This document shows, piece by piece, positions 43,945 through 52,821 of a DNA stretch of 64,000 nucleotides. The position numbers were made by a program, and so were the translations under genes. Below the pieces are notes generated by a model that had not been told where the DNA came from, searched no databases, and saw only the letters and a program-made list of their open reading frames with translations. The DNA lies in contig DAOTTZ010000108.1 of assembly GCA_034437535.1 (NCBI GenBank), forward strand, positions 1 to 64,000. Direction: 5' to 3'. Numbering within the stretch: the first letter of the stretch is position 1; each line of letters begins with the position of its first letter. The stretch is from J038 sp034437535 (lineage in GTDB: Bacteria > Chloroflexota > Anaerolineae > Aggregatilineales > Phototrophicaceae).

Positions 43945-44376
43945 TTAATCATCGACTGGCGTCACCGAGATGATTTTACCGTTCTGTTGTTCCTGCTTAC
44001 GTGGCATCGTGCAGGTCACGATGCCACTACGGTAGGTTGCGGTCGCGTCTTCAGCTTTGACCGGGTACGGCAGGCGGATAGCACGTTCAAATTCACCGGC
44101 TGGAATCTCCCGTTGGCTGTAAGCCTCCGCGCTGATTCCCGGCTTGATTTCGCCCGTTTTGCCGCGTAATGTGAGGGTGTCGTCCTCAACAGCAACTTCC
44201 AGGGTACTGAGATCGAGTTGAAATAAGGGTTGTGTGATGACGACCACCGCATCATCCGTCGCATAGACATCTACCAATGGAAATTTTGTATCCAGTGCAG
44301 TGGCCGATTTGATACTTTTTGTGATGCGATCTCGCACACGCGCTATCTCCTTGAGCGGGTCAAAGTTTTCAGTCAC
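43945..44376 (-). CDS. Small heat shock protein (Hsp20/alpha-crystallin)
   Basis: A 143-residue Hsp20 chaperone: the alpha-crystallin domain spans about residues 45-125 (PLVDVYATDDAVVVITQPL, LTLRGKTGE, FERAIRLPYPV, YRSGIVTCTMPR). It holds unfolding proteins without ATP. The start I prefer is the GTG at 44376, one base after the response-regulator stop, with AGAGGA 11 bases upstream. A longer frame would run into that gene. It ends the minus-strand signalling run. Confidence 0.9.
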   Translation of the reverse strand: MTENFDPLKEIARVRDRITKSIKSATALDTKFPLVDVYATDDAVVVITQPLFQLDLSTLEVAVEDDTLTLRGKTGEIKPGISAEAYSQREIPAGEFERAIRLPYPVKAEDATATYRSGIVTCTMPRKQEQQNGKIISVTPVDD

Positions 44377-44377
44377 G

Positions 44378-45124
44378 TTATCTTTGTTCCTCTTGTTTGA
44401 AATCAACAAACCGGTAACCGACACCGCGTTCAGTCAGGATGTATCTGGGATCTGATGGGTTATCTTCGATTTTATCGCGCAAATAATTGACATATAACCG
44501 CACATAATGTGCTTCGTCCCGGTACTCATACCCCCAAACCTTTGCCAACAGTTGGTCATGTGGGACCGTCCAGCCAGCGTTTTCAATCAGGTGATAAAGT
44601 AGGCGATATTCTGTCGGGCGAAGTTTGACTCGCTCGCTATTGACAATGACCTCATGACGATTGAAATCAACTTGAAGCCGATCATCAATTCGCAATACGG
44701 CTTGATCGGGTGATGTTGAAGGCATCTCTGCACGGCGTAATACCGCTTTAATCCGGCTGGAGAGTTCACGCGGGCCAAAGGGTTTGCTGATGTAGTCGTC
44801 TGCACCTAACTCTAGCCCATAAACGCGGTCGTTTTCTTCTCCCTTGGCGGTCAGCATGATAACCGGGATGTTAGAAAACTCGCGCAACATACGTAACGTC
44901 TCAAAACCATCTAATTCTGGCATCATCACATCAAGTAGAACGATATCGGGTAATTTAGTACGGATTGATTCCAGAGCCTCAAGACCGTTATGAGCTTCTA
45001 GAACCTGGTGTCCCTCAAGTTCCAGATTCATTCGAATAAACCCGATCATACGTGGCTCATCATCGACGACCAAAATACGTTTGCCATCACGTTGATTACT
45101 TCGCGGCATATTGCTCTTTTGCAT
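44378..45124 (-). CDS. OmpR/PhoB-type response regulator
   Basis: A 248-residue two-component response regulator: a receiver domain (RILVVDDEPRMIGF; phosphoacceptor Asp65 in IVLLDVMMPELDG; Lys in YISKPFGPREL) and an OmpR-type winged-helix DNA-binding domain (VKLRPTEYRLLYHLIE, LRDKIEDNPSDPRYI, RGVGYRF). No histidine kinase is nearby, so it is an orphan or is driven by a kinase elsewhere, or cross-talks with the Ser/Thr kinase block. Downstream are Hsp20 and upstream a small unknown gene. Confidence 0.95.
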   Translation of the reverse strand: MQKSNMPRSNQRDGKRILVVDDEPRMIGFIRMNLELEGHQVLEAHNGLEALESIRTKLPDIVLLDVMMPELDGFETLRMLREFSNIPVIMLTAKGEENDRVYGLELGADDYISKPFGPRELSSRIKAVLRRAEMPSTSPDQAVLRIDDRLQVDFNRHEVIVNSERVKLRPTEYRLLYHLIENAGWTVPHDQLLAKVWGYEYRDEAHYVRLYVNYLRDKIEDNPSDPRYILTERGVGYRFVDFKQEEQR

Positions 45125-45133
45125 GGTAAAGCC

Positions 45134-45379
45134 TTATTCGTTCCGGAACGGCATCGGGAATTCGACTTCTTCCTCTGCACTGGGAAGCACCTGGATGAAG
45201 TTAATACGATGAATGGGAAAGATCACGGTCGTAACGCCATCATCGAACTGTGTGAGTTCTTTATCACTCCGTTCACGGGGGTTCATGCCGATGATCGTAA
45301 CATCAGAGGCCTTGGGCATTTCCTCTACATCGACTTTGATTGGGGGCGCGTTTGCAATGTGCAGAAGCAGACTGATCAT
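45134..45379 (-). CDS. Small conserved-looking protein of unknown function
   Basis: An 81-residue soluble protein with no family I recognise. It has a GGAG RBS upstream of the ATG, sits in tight register (9 bases before the response regulator, 18 after the FHA gene), and its composition is that of a real protein (for example SDVTIIGMNPRERSDKEL and TTVIFPIHRINFIQVLPSAE). Likely a strand-rich small domain that works with the signalling genes; this is inference from position only. Confidence 0.7.
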   Translation of the reverse strand: MISLLLHIANAPPIKVDVEEMPKASDVTIIGMNPRERSDKELTQFDDGVTTVIFPIHRINFIQVLPSAEEEVEFPMPFRNE

Positions 45380-45397
45380 CCTACACGATCTCCTTTG

Positions 45398-45904
45398 CTA
45401 ATGTTTGAAATAGAGATGGACAACGAGTTTACCAAAGCGGATTTCGTCACCATCGCGTAATACACGGGGCTGGTCCGCTGTGAGCCGCTGACCATTTAGA
45501 TTGGTTCCATTGGAGCTACCCATATCCACCAGTGTCAAAACGTCATCACTACGATCAATTGCGGCATGAACCCGCGAAACGCCTTTTTCCAGCGCACCAA
45601 ATGGTGAGAGGTCAACATCAGGTTGATGCGGGCTAGATTGATCCGCACGCCCGAAGATGATCCGCTCTTTTAGATCCAACACCATTGGTTCATCAGCATT
45701 GCGGATGTGGATCACAACAGCGGTCGTTGTACTCACACTGGCAGATCCCCAGGTCGCTTTGGCGGCAAAGTCAGTGGTCTCTTCTTCGAAGCGACGGGTT
45801 GGCAAGGTTGCATTTTTTGCGACATCCATCAAGCCAAACCCGCACTCCTCACAGAAAAGAATGCCTTCTCGATTTTGATGGGTGCAATATGGGCATTGTC
45901 TCAT
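45398..45904 (-). CDS. Zinc-ribbon plus FHA-domain protein
   Basis: A 168-residue protein: an N-terminal zinc ribbon (Cys4, Cys7, Cys18, Cys21; CPYCTHQN and CEECGFG) and a C-terminal FHA domain (about 75-165; IIFGRADQ, SRVHAAI, MGSSNGTNLNGQ, DGDEIRFG). FHA domains bind phosphothreonine, so it probably reads the output of the Ser/Thr kinase in this block. It sits between the J-VWA gene and the small unknown gene. Confidence 0.92.
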   Translation of the reverse strand: MRQCPYCTHQNREGILFCEECGFGLMDVAKNATLPTRRFEEETTDFAAKATWGSASVSTTTAVVIHIRNADEPMVLDLKERIIFGRADQSSPHQPDVDLSPFGALEKGVSRVHAAIDRSDDVLTLVDMGSSNGTNLNGQRLTADQPRVLRDGDEIRFGKLVVHLYFKH

Positions 45905-45910
45905 GAGCGG

Positions 45911-47404
45911 TTATTCCTCAGTGCTAGCATCCAGCAGAAGGTGGCGTGTCTGGTATTTCAATGTCTTCTGCCCACGAGAGGACAGCTTGTGTGTATGTGA
46001 GACTCGTCGCGCCTCTGCACTGGCTTCATTTGCCAATTCTTCCTGGCCCATCGATAATAAGCGTGTTGCCAGATTTTCTAGCCGGCGCGTTGCTTCGTTA
46101 GGATTTCCATTGTCCAACGCATCCTGGGCTTTTTCCTGGAGTTGATAGAGCGTTAATTTGCTGAGCGCGTCTAAAATCACGTTGGGTGTCTCATCATAGA
46201 CCGATGCTTCTTCCGAGACATCGATCTTAGCCTCTGAGACCAGTGTAAATTCTGAGTCTTTGTTGTTGAGGATATCACCGCTGACTGAGATACGGGCAAT
46301 AGAGCGCGGCCCAGGTCGCATATTACTCGGTAATTGTAGTTGAAGAAGCACCGACATTCTGCGATCTGCCTGTAAATTGCCCAGCGGGATCACCGAATTA
46401 TCAATTGATAACGGTTGCGGGTTCGGCGCGATCTTAAAAGCAGATTCCAGCACAACATCAGGATCAACCGCAATCGCCAGGTTGATGCGCTCTGCAAACG
46501 CATTTGCCAAGCCCCGCACATGATCGTTCAAGAAACGAACGACAGCACCAACGGAGTTAATGTACTCTGATGTTCCGCCAGTTCGCCCGGCAATTGTATC
46601 CAGAAAACGATCATTCCAATCATGACCGAGACCCATCGCACTGATGCCGATGCCCTCATTAGCGACTTGTTCAGCTAGCTTAAGCGTCCGCTCTTCGTCA
46701 CCGTAGGTATGTCCATCAGTCAGCAGTACGACATGATTGACCAGCCGCGGCCCCATATACCGGCGACACTGACGGATCCCTTCTGACAATCCTTTGTAGA
46801 TTTCTGTACTGCGACTTGCTTCCAGCATACTGACCCGCGCTTTGAGCGACAGCTTATCCTTAACCGGGGTCGCTTCGATCAAAGTGTCGGGGCGATCATC
46901 AAAGGCGACCACCGAGATAAAATCTGTCTCTCGCAGATTTTCAATAATCTGTTGCGCGGCAACCTTCACTTTTTCGATACGGATGCCGTTCATCGAATTA
47001 CTTTGATCCAGCACCAACGCGAGATTGACCCGAGCATTATTCTGCTGGATCTCATTGCGGGCACGTTCGTCAGGCTGTAAGTTAACCAGCAAATACACGA
47101 CCTGCGGCTCGCCAAGTGATGCCACTAACTGACGGCTGGAGATCATGTGCATCTCGCAGGTGTACTGTTGAGCGGATAATCTGGATTGGCGTGCTTGATC
47201 ATATGCTTGCCGGCGAGATTGGTCAGTCAGGATCTCATGTGCCTGGGTGACATCCTGGAATTGTAACGCCGCCGCTTCGTTATTCGGGTTTACATCTGGG
47301 TGAATTCGTCTCGCAATCTGTCGGTAGGCGGATTTAATATCCTGGACAGATGAATCCGACGACACCCCCAGTATTTCATAGGCATCTTTCTGCCATGTCA
47401 TCAT
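45911..47404 (-). CDS. J-domain plus VWA fusion protein
   Basis: A 497-residue protein. Residues 5-75 are a DnaJ J-domain with the HPD motif at 35-37 (DAYEILGVSSDSS start), which recruits Hsp70. After a linker a VWA domain follows (about 100-330) with MIDAS DQSNS (in LALVLDQSNSMNG) and a LLTDGHTYGDE station. The C-terminal third is helical with an EKAQDALDNGNPNEA region. J-VWA fusions are unusual; the combination suggests a metal-dependent adaptor that brings Hsp70 to phospho-signalling partners. The neighbours are PP2C upstream and FHA downstream. Confidence 0.88.
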   Translation of the reverse strand: MMTWQKDAYEILGVSSDSSVQDIKSAYRQIARRIHPDVNPNNEAAALQFQDVTQAHEILTDQSRRQAYDQARQSRLSAQQYTCEMHMISSRQLVASLGEPQVVYLLVNLQPDERARNEIQQNNARVNLALVLDQSNSMNGIRIEKVKVAAQQIIENLRETDFISVVAFDDRPDTLIEATPVKDKLSLKARVSMLEASRSTEIYKGLSEGIRQCRRYMGPRLVNHVVLLTDGHTYGDEERTLKLAEQVANEGIGISAMGLGHDWNDRFLDTIAGRTGGTSEYINSVGAVVRFLNDHVRGLANAFAERINLAIAVDPDVVLESAFKIAPNPQPLSIDNSVIPLGNLQADRRMSVLLQLQLPSNMRPGPRSIARISVSGDILNNKDSEFTLVSEAKIDVSEEASVYDETPNVILDALSKLTLYQLQEKAQDALDNGNPNEATRRLENLATRLLSMGQEELANEASAEARRVSHTHKLSSRGQKTLKYQTRHLLLDASTEE

Positions 47405-47421
47405 ACTTAATCCGATCGATC

Positions 47422-48447
47422 TTACGAGAGCTTGAGCAAAATCGCTGTTACATTGTCTGTCCCACCATTCGTATTGGCAGTTGCCACCATACGATCACAG
47501 GCTTCTTGTGGGTCTGGTGTGTTCATGGCGATGTTGTGTATAACATCGTCATCGATCATACCCCATAGCCCGTCACTACAGATCAATAAACGCGAGTTCG
47601 CTGGCATACGCCGGGTGAGTGTATCGACTTCGACATTTTCGTTCTGGCCGAGTGCTCGATACAATACATTGCCCTGTGGATGGTTTTTAGCTTCTTCCTG
47701 CGTCAATTGATCGAGTTCGATCAGTCGTTGTACCAAAGAATGATCGCGAGTGATTTGCTCAATACCCTCTGCCGTGATGATATAAGCGCGAGTATCCCCA
47801 ACGTGTGCTACATAGATTAAATCACCGACAACCGCAATCGACGTGACGGTTGTTCCACCTTCTGGCACATAACGAATAACTTCGTCGTTGGACTTTTGCA
47901 CAGCTTCCACCAGTGCTTCAGAGATCGGTGGCACATCTTGTTCATGAAGCATAGGCATATAGACGTTCTGGGTTACCAGGCTTGCCAGAGTCTTTGTCGT
48001 GATGGCGGAGGCTTTCTCCCCGTCATGATGCCCGCCCATGCCATCTGCCACGATGAACAATCCAAAGTCAGGATGATCGTCTACACTGGCACTGGTGAAA
48101 AACATAGTGAGAGCAGAGTCTTGATTGTTATTTCGCACCAATCCGACATCCGTAGTCTGGCCGAACGTTAACCGGCTATTGGTATTGGCGATGAGAACCT
48201 CCGGGCTGAGCGGTTGCGTGACACCATCAGCGATATTCTGTGCGGTGCGCCGTTGCTCAGCCGTAATTGGTAATGTTGACGGATCAGCTTGATCGATCTC
48301 ATCAGCAATTTCTTCGGGTTCTTCGTTCTTCGGTTCATCGATTTTCCCAGTGCCTGCCGGTTTTTGCGTCTTATCATCTTCTTCTGATGAATTCTGCGAG
48401 GGCATTTCGTCACTGGTCTTGCTGAAAAGACGGCGGAATAAGTCCAT
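47422..48447 (-). CDS. PP2C-type Ser/Thr protein phosphatase
   Basis: A PPM/PP2C phosphatase of about 341 residues. Metal-site motifs are VGLVRNNNQDSALT, FIVADGMGGHHDGEKAS, GDTRAYI, and GGTDNVTAILL. Residues 1-75 form a charged, low-complexity N-terminal tail. It counteracts the adjacent Ser/Thr kinase. I chose the ATG at 48447 because GGAG lies 6 bases upstream; a TTG four codons earlier is the alternative. Confidence 0.94.
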   Translation of the reverse strand: MDLFRRLFSKTSDEMPSQNSSEEDDKTQKPAGTGKIDEPKNEEPEEIADEIDQADPSTLPITAEQRRTAQNIADGVTQPLSPEVLIANTNSRLTFGQTTDVGLVRNNNQDSALTMFFTSASVDDHPDFGLFIVADGMGGHHDGEKASAITTKTLASLVTQNVYMPMLHEQDVPPISEALVEAVQKSNDEVIRYVPEGGTTVTSIAVVGDLIYVAHVGDTRAYIITAEGIEQITRDHSLVQRLIELDQLTQEEAKNHPQGNVLYRALGQNENVEVDTLTRRMPANSRLLICSDGLWGMIDDDVIHNIAMNTPDPQEACDRMVATANTNGGTDNVTAILLKLS

Positions 48448-48481
48448 TATGTTCTCCAAACGAGCGTTGTATGATTATCCA

Positions 48482-50404
48482 TCACGATATGATCGGGAAA
48501 GCGTAGAGCGTATAGTCCATTGACCCAATGAGTACGAGTTCATCGGTTGCATAAGGTGACCCGGTAATCGCTTCTTCTGTTTCGTATTTCCAGTGTTGTT
48601 TGCCGGTCTGCAAATCCAGACAATAAAATGCACCATCGGTCCCACCGAAATAGATCTTATCGTCGTGGATCATGGGAGAGCCAACAATTGGTTTCTCGGT
48701 TGAAAAACGCCAGCGTTCTTTTGCTGTCTCGGAATTGAGTGCATACAGATTGCCATCAACCGAACCAAAATAGACGGTGCGCTCATGGTAAAGCGGGGTC
48801 GTGATGATTGGTTTGCCAGTGCGATACCGCCACATGGTAAACCCACTGCTTATATCTACCGCATAAATATAACCATCAAAACAGCCTACGAAACACATGC
48901 CTTCTTCTTCCGCCACACAAGGCGAAGAAGAAACCGGACGGCCACGTTTCGAAAGATCTGACCCCCATTTACGGTTGCCCGATAGTTCTAGGCCGGCTAA
49001 CTCACCGGATTCTACACCTACGATGATCAGGTCTTTCGTCACATAAGGACGTGTGCGGATGGGGGCACCTAGATCTTGCTCCCACACTTTACGCCCATTA
49101 CTGGAATAGACCGCGTACAGGAAACCATCATCACTACCGAAGAAGACATGATCGTGTGCGATGCGTGGTGATGACCGGACTCGGCCCTTTGTATCGGACG
49201 TCCATGCCAGACTGCCGGATTTGACATCGAGTGCGTATAGGTTGCTATCTTCAGAACCGAAGTAGATCAATCCGGTCTTGTCATTGACGACTGGCGTGGT
49301 CACGATGCCACCAGTTGTCGCATATTTCCAGGTAAAGTCACCGGAGTTGATGTCAATGGCCCACATGTTCGTATCGTAGGAACCAAACAATGCCAACTTA
49401 TGACTGACAATCACGCCACCGCGAATCTCATCTTCGGTTTTGAAATGCCAGCGCGGTTCGAATTTTGCTTCGGCTCTCCCTTCCATGTCGAAGAAGTTCG
49501 TGCCATCAGCACCATTACCATCTGCACTGACGACCTTGGGGCCGTTCCGCAGACGGATCAGAGCATCTTTCATGGCTTCGGCATGGGGATAACGCTCAAC
49601 TGGATCCATCGCAAGCGCACGATCCAGAATGCCCTGTAGCGATTGCGGGGCTTTAGGGTTGAAATCGCGGATCGGGCGTTCGTGGAAGCTGAACGGTGGT
49701 TCCAGACGTGGATCTTTGCGTGTGATGATGTGATGTAATGTCGCCGCCAGCCCATATATGTCACTGATCGGGTTGACATCGCCCTTATACTGCTCTGGTG
49801 CGGAGTATCCCTCAGTACCGATCATGGTGTTTTTCACACCACTGACGAATTTCTTCGCGATACCGAAGTCGATCAACCGAACTTTGCCCAGGCTATCAAT
49901 CATGATATTTGCTGGCTTCACATCGCGGAAGATGATCGGGTCGGGTTGATGATTATGCAGATATTGCAAGACATCACATAGGTCGATTGCCCATTCGATT
50001 ATCTTTTCCATCGGGAGTTCGCGAGTTTTACTCAAAAGTAGTTCCAGGTCACTCCCGTTGATGTATTCCATCACGAGATAAGCACGATTGTTGAGATCGA
50101 AGAAATCATAGATCTTCGGGATAGCAGGATGATTGAGTGTGGCTAGAATGTTAGCTTCCCGCCGGAAAGTTGATAACGCGACCTGACGAACATTCGGGTT
50201 TTCTGCCGGGTAGCGCAGTTCTTTGATTGCGACCAGTCGCTTAGCATCCGGGAAGTTCAGGTCACGCCCGCTGTAAACCGCTCCCTGGCCGCCACCACCA
50301 AGCACACCCAGGATACGGTAGCGATTCATCAAGATGGTGTTGGCGGTTAACAAGCCTTCACCGATCAGTTCCTCGTCACCACTAAATTGTGTTGTCTCTG
50401 GCAT
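48482..50404 (-). CDS. Ser/Thr protein kinase with C-terminal PQQ-like beta-propeller
   Basis: A 640-residue Hanks-type kinase (about residues 28-290): glycine loop GGGGQGAVY, ATP Lys in VAIKELRY, catalytic loop IIFRDVKPANIMID, LIDFGIAK, and GTEGYSAPEQY. The HRD motif reads FRD, as in some active bacterial kinases. Residues 330-640 form a PQQ/WD-like propeller with repeated units (YFGSEDSNLYALDVKSGSLA type). There is no membrane helix, so it is probably a soluble sensor kinase. It is the first gene of the signalling block and has a good promoter just upstream. Confidence 0.95.
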   Translation of the reverse strand: MPETTQFSGDEELIGEGLLTANTILMNRYRILGVLGGGGQGAVYSGRDLNFPDAKRLVAIKELRYPAENPNVRQVALSTFRREANILATLNHPAIPKIYDFFDLNNRAYLVMEYINGSDLELLLSKTRELPMEKIIEWAIDLCDVLQYLHNHQPDPIIFRDVKPANIMIDSLGKVRLIDFGIAKKFVSGVKNTMIGTEGYSAPEQYKGDVNPISDIYGLAATLHHIITRKDPRLEPPFSFHERPIRDFNPKAPQSLQGILDRALAMDPVERYPHAEAMKDALIRLRNGPKVVSADGNGADGTNFFDMEGRAEAKFEPRWHFKTEDEIRGGVIVSHKLALFGSYDTNMWAIDINSGDFTWKYATTGGIVTTPVVNDKTGLIYFGSEDSNLYALDVKSGSLAWTSDTKGRVRSSPRIAHDHVFFGSDDGFLYAVYSSNGRKVWEQDLGAPIRTRPYVTKDLIIVGVESGELAGLELSGNRKWGSDLSKRGRPVSSSPCVAEEEGMCFVGCFDGYIYAVDISSGFTMWRYRTGKPIITTPLYHERTVYFGSVDGNLYALNSETAKERWRFSTEKPIVGSPMIHDDKIYFGGTDGAFYCLDLQTGKQHWKYETEEAITGSPYATDELVLIGSMDYTLYAFPIIS

Positions 50405-50427
50405 AATACGTCCAATGATAGAGATAA

Positions 50428-50455
50428 TTGGGATGAGTCTTTGTGATATTATATT
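50428..50455 (+). promoter_or_regulatory. Possible promoter for hemW, facing the kinase promoter
   Basis: TTGGGA (50428-50433) and TATATT (50450-50455) are 16 bases apart, about 40 bases before the hemW ATG. The -10 shares bases with the oppositely directed kinase promoter, so the two may interfere. Weak evidence. Confidence 0.35.
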
Positions 50456-50476
50456 AAAGCTAGCCCATTACTGCAA
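50448..50476 (-). promoter_or_regulatory. Predicted sigma70 promoter for the kinase operon
   Basis: On the minus strand TTGCAG (50476-50471) and a perfect TATAAT (50453-50448) are 17 bases apart, about 44 bases upstream of the kinase ATG. Confidence 0.65.
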
Positions 50477-50494
50477 TCAGGCAATTGCTTTATC

Positions 50495-51646
50495 ATGTAC
50501 TCACTTTACATCCATATTCCGTTTTGTACATCAAAATGTACGTATTGCGCATTCAATACTTACATTAATCTGGAAAATCTTATCCCGCGCTTTGTAGAAG
50601 CACTTTGTCATGAGATCTCCCTGGTCGGCGATGGTCAACCTGTACATACCATCTTCTTCGGTGGCGGGACGCCGTCACTCCTTACACCTGAACAGTTCAA
50701 CGCCATTCTACACCAGATCCAGATAGCATTTGACGTAAAAACCGATGCCGAGATCACATCAGAAGCCAACCCAAATGACCTTGATACGACTTATTTAGAA
50801 GCTCTGCATAACCAGGGCATCAACCGTTTAAGCATTGGGATGCAATCTGCACAGATCCACACACTCAAGTTCTTTGCGCGGCGGCACACACATCAGGGTG
50901 TCATCAAAGCAGTGTATGCGGCACGTCAAGCTGGATTCGATAACATCAACCTTGATCTCATCTATGGCATACCTTACCAAACAATGGAAGATTGGCAACA
51001 AAGTGTTCGAGCGGCCATTGCGCTTGATGTCGAACATTTATCATTGTACGCGCTCGGCCTGGAGCAGGGAACACCGCTTGACGATTGGGTTCAGCGGGGA
51101 ACAGTGCCAGAGCCGGATGACGACCTGGCGGCGGATATGTACGAATGGGTGAGCCAGGCATTGGATGATGCTGGATATAAACAGTATGAAATCAGCAATT
51201 GGGCGCGTGCTGGCAGGGCTTGCCAGCATAACATCCAATACTGGCGTAACCAGCCTTATCTTGGGTTTGGCCCTGGGGCGCATGGTTTTGCTGATGGGAT
51301 ACGATATGAAGTTCGACGTTCACCAGTAGATTATGTCCACGCTTTACTTGATAACCCTGATGAATCAACCAGTGTCTTTCCGCTATCACCAGCCGTTGGA
51401 ACACATCAACGGCTGAGCCAACAAGAAGAAATTTCTGAGACACTCATCACTAATTTGCGATTACTTGCGGATGGCATTGACCGTCAGGTGTTTAAGGATC
51501 GTTTTCAGATCGACTTGCTCGACTATCACCCGATGTTATTCGAACGATTCGCCGAGCAAGATCTGGTTTCTATCTCAACACAAGCGGTACGTTTGACGGC
51601 AAAAGGGCGGTTGCTATCAAATGTTATCTTCCGTGAGTTAGTCTAA
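50495..51646 (+). CDS. hemW: HemW-like radical SAM protein (heme chaperone / HemN-like)
   Basis: A 383-residue radical SAM protein. The CxxxCxxC cluster motif is at Cys11, Cys15 and Cys18 (HIPFCTSKCTYCAF), followed by FFGGGTPSLLTPEQF and the family's GMQSAQIHTLKFFARRHT and YEISNWAR stretches. The length and N-terminus suit HemW, a heme chaperone often misannotated as oxygen-independent coproporphyrinogen oxidase. Its 3' end overlaps the convergent fni gene by 9 bases. Confidence 0.92.
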   Translation: MYSLYIHIPFCTSKCTYCAFNTYINLENLIPRFVEALCHEISLVGDGQPVHTIFFGGGTPSLLTPEQFNAILHQIQIAFDVKTDAEITSEANPNDLDTTYLEALHNQGINRLSIGMQSAQIHTLKFFARRHTHQGVIKAVYAARQAGFDNINLDLIYGIPYQTMEDWQQSVRAAIALDVEHLSLYALGLEQGTPLDDWVQRGTVPEPDDDLAADMYEWVSQALDDAGYKQYEISNWARAGRACQHNIQYWRNQPYLGFGPGAHGFADGIRYEVRRSPVDYVHALLDNPDESTSVFPLSPAVGTHQRLSQQEEISETLITNLRLLADGIDRQVFKDRFQIDLLDYHPMLFERFAEQDLVSISTQAVRLTAKGRLLSNVIFRELV

Positions 51647-52681
51647 CCTCTGCAATTCGACCTGTTGCAGTTCGGAGATAGACTTGACGCCAGCACATAA
51701 CATGGCGACCTGAAGTTGTCGATTGATAACACGGATGAATTCATCAACAGCCTGGGCGGATTGATTAGCGGCTTTGAGGAAAGGGCCGGCCATGCCAGTC
51801 AGGGTAGATCCAAGCGCGATGCTTTTTGCAACGTCGATGCCATCACGTAGACCGCCACTGGCGAATACTGGTGCGTTCGGTGCTTCTTCAACCGCATAAC
51901 GGATTGCGTCGGCAGTTGGGATGCCCCAATCTACAAAACCAGATGCGACCTGAGCATGAAATGTACTCGGCGCACGATGATATTCGACTTCACTCCACGA
52001 AGTACCGCCCGATCCAGCAACGTCAATTGCCGCTATACCGGCATTCGTCAGATCACGAACGTTCTGACGAGAGAACCCCCAGCCCACTTCCTTTGCGATA
52101 ACCGGCACGGAGACACCCTTCACAATTGCCTCGACCTTACTCAACAACCCCGCAAAGTTTGTGTCGCCTTCTGGCTGTACAGCTTCTTGTAAGACGTTAA
52201 AGTGCAAGATCAGGGCGTTGGCCTCGACCATATCAACTGCCCGTTGACATTCTGGGACACCATATCCGTAATTGAGTTGGACGGCACCAACATTGGCAAA
52301 CAGCATAACATCCGGTGCCAGCTGACGTACTACATAGCTAGACGCTAATTCGTCATCTTCAATGGCCGCCCGTTGGGAGCCTAACCCCATTGCGATGTTG
52401 TGGGCTTGCGCCGCTTCCGCCAGGTTGTGGTTGATGCGTTCCGCCAGATCGGTCCCGCCTGTCATAGATGATATGAGTATAGGCGAGGCCAATGTATGCC
52501 CGAAAAGCGAGACATCAATTTTGACATCTGCCAGATCAATCTCTGGCACGGCCTGATGCATAAAACGGTATTTTTCTAACCCGGTTGTCACATTCGGGAA
52601 CTGAACATCCCGTTCAAGATTTATTCGAATATGGTCAACTTTCCGGCTTTCAGTTGTCGGCGGTGCGTTTACATCCGTCAT
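51638..52681 (-). CDS. fni: Type 2 isopentenyl-diphosphate isomerase
   Basis: FMN-dependent interconversion of isopentenyl and dimethylallyl diphosphate for isoprenoid synthesis. The 347 residues show RKVDHIRINLERDVQ, PILISSMTGGT, MGLGSQRAAIED, and VAGSGGTSWSEVEYHR and the glycine-rich ASGGLRDGIDVAKSIALG. AAGGAT precedes the ATG. It is divergent from acpP and convergent with hemW. Confidence 0.96.
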   Translation of the reverse strand: MTDVNAPPTTESRKVDHIRINLERDVQFPNVTTGLEKYRFMHQAVPEIDLADVKIDVSLFGHTLASPILISSMTGGTDLAERINHNLAEAAQAHNIAMGLGSQRAAIEDDELASSYVVRQLAPDVMLFANVGAVQLNYGYGVPECQRAVDMVEANALILHFNVLQEAVQPEGDTNFAGLLSKVEAIVKGVSVPVIAKEVGWGFSRQNVRDLTNAGIAAIDVAGSGGTSWSEVEYHRAPSTFHAQVASGFVDWGIPTADAIRYAVEEAPNAPVFASGGLRDGIDVAKSIALGSTLTGMAGPFLKAANQSAQAVDEFIRVINRQLQVAMLCAGVKSISELQQVELQRLD

Positions 52682-52747
52682 GATTGGTTTATCCTTCTAG
52701 TAAAAGTATCATCATGGTAATGTCGGGGCAGGGCAGTGTCAATGGGG

Positions 52748-52776
52748 CTGGCATGGGGCCTGAAACTCAGTATAAT
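52748..52776 (+). promoter_or_regulatory. Predicted promoter for the acyl carrier protein gene
   Basis: CTGGCA (52748-52753) and a perfect TATAAT (52771-52776) are 17 bases apart, about 45 bases upstream of the ATG at 52822. The -35 is imperfect. Confidence 0.55.
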
Positions 52777-52821
52777 GGCGTTATTCACCATTGCTTAATA
52801 TTTACACAGGGAAGGGACAAA

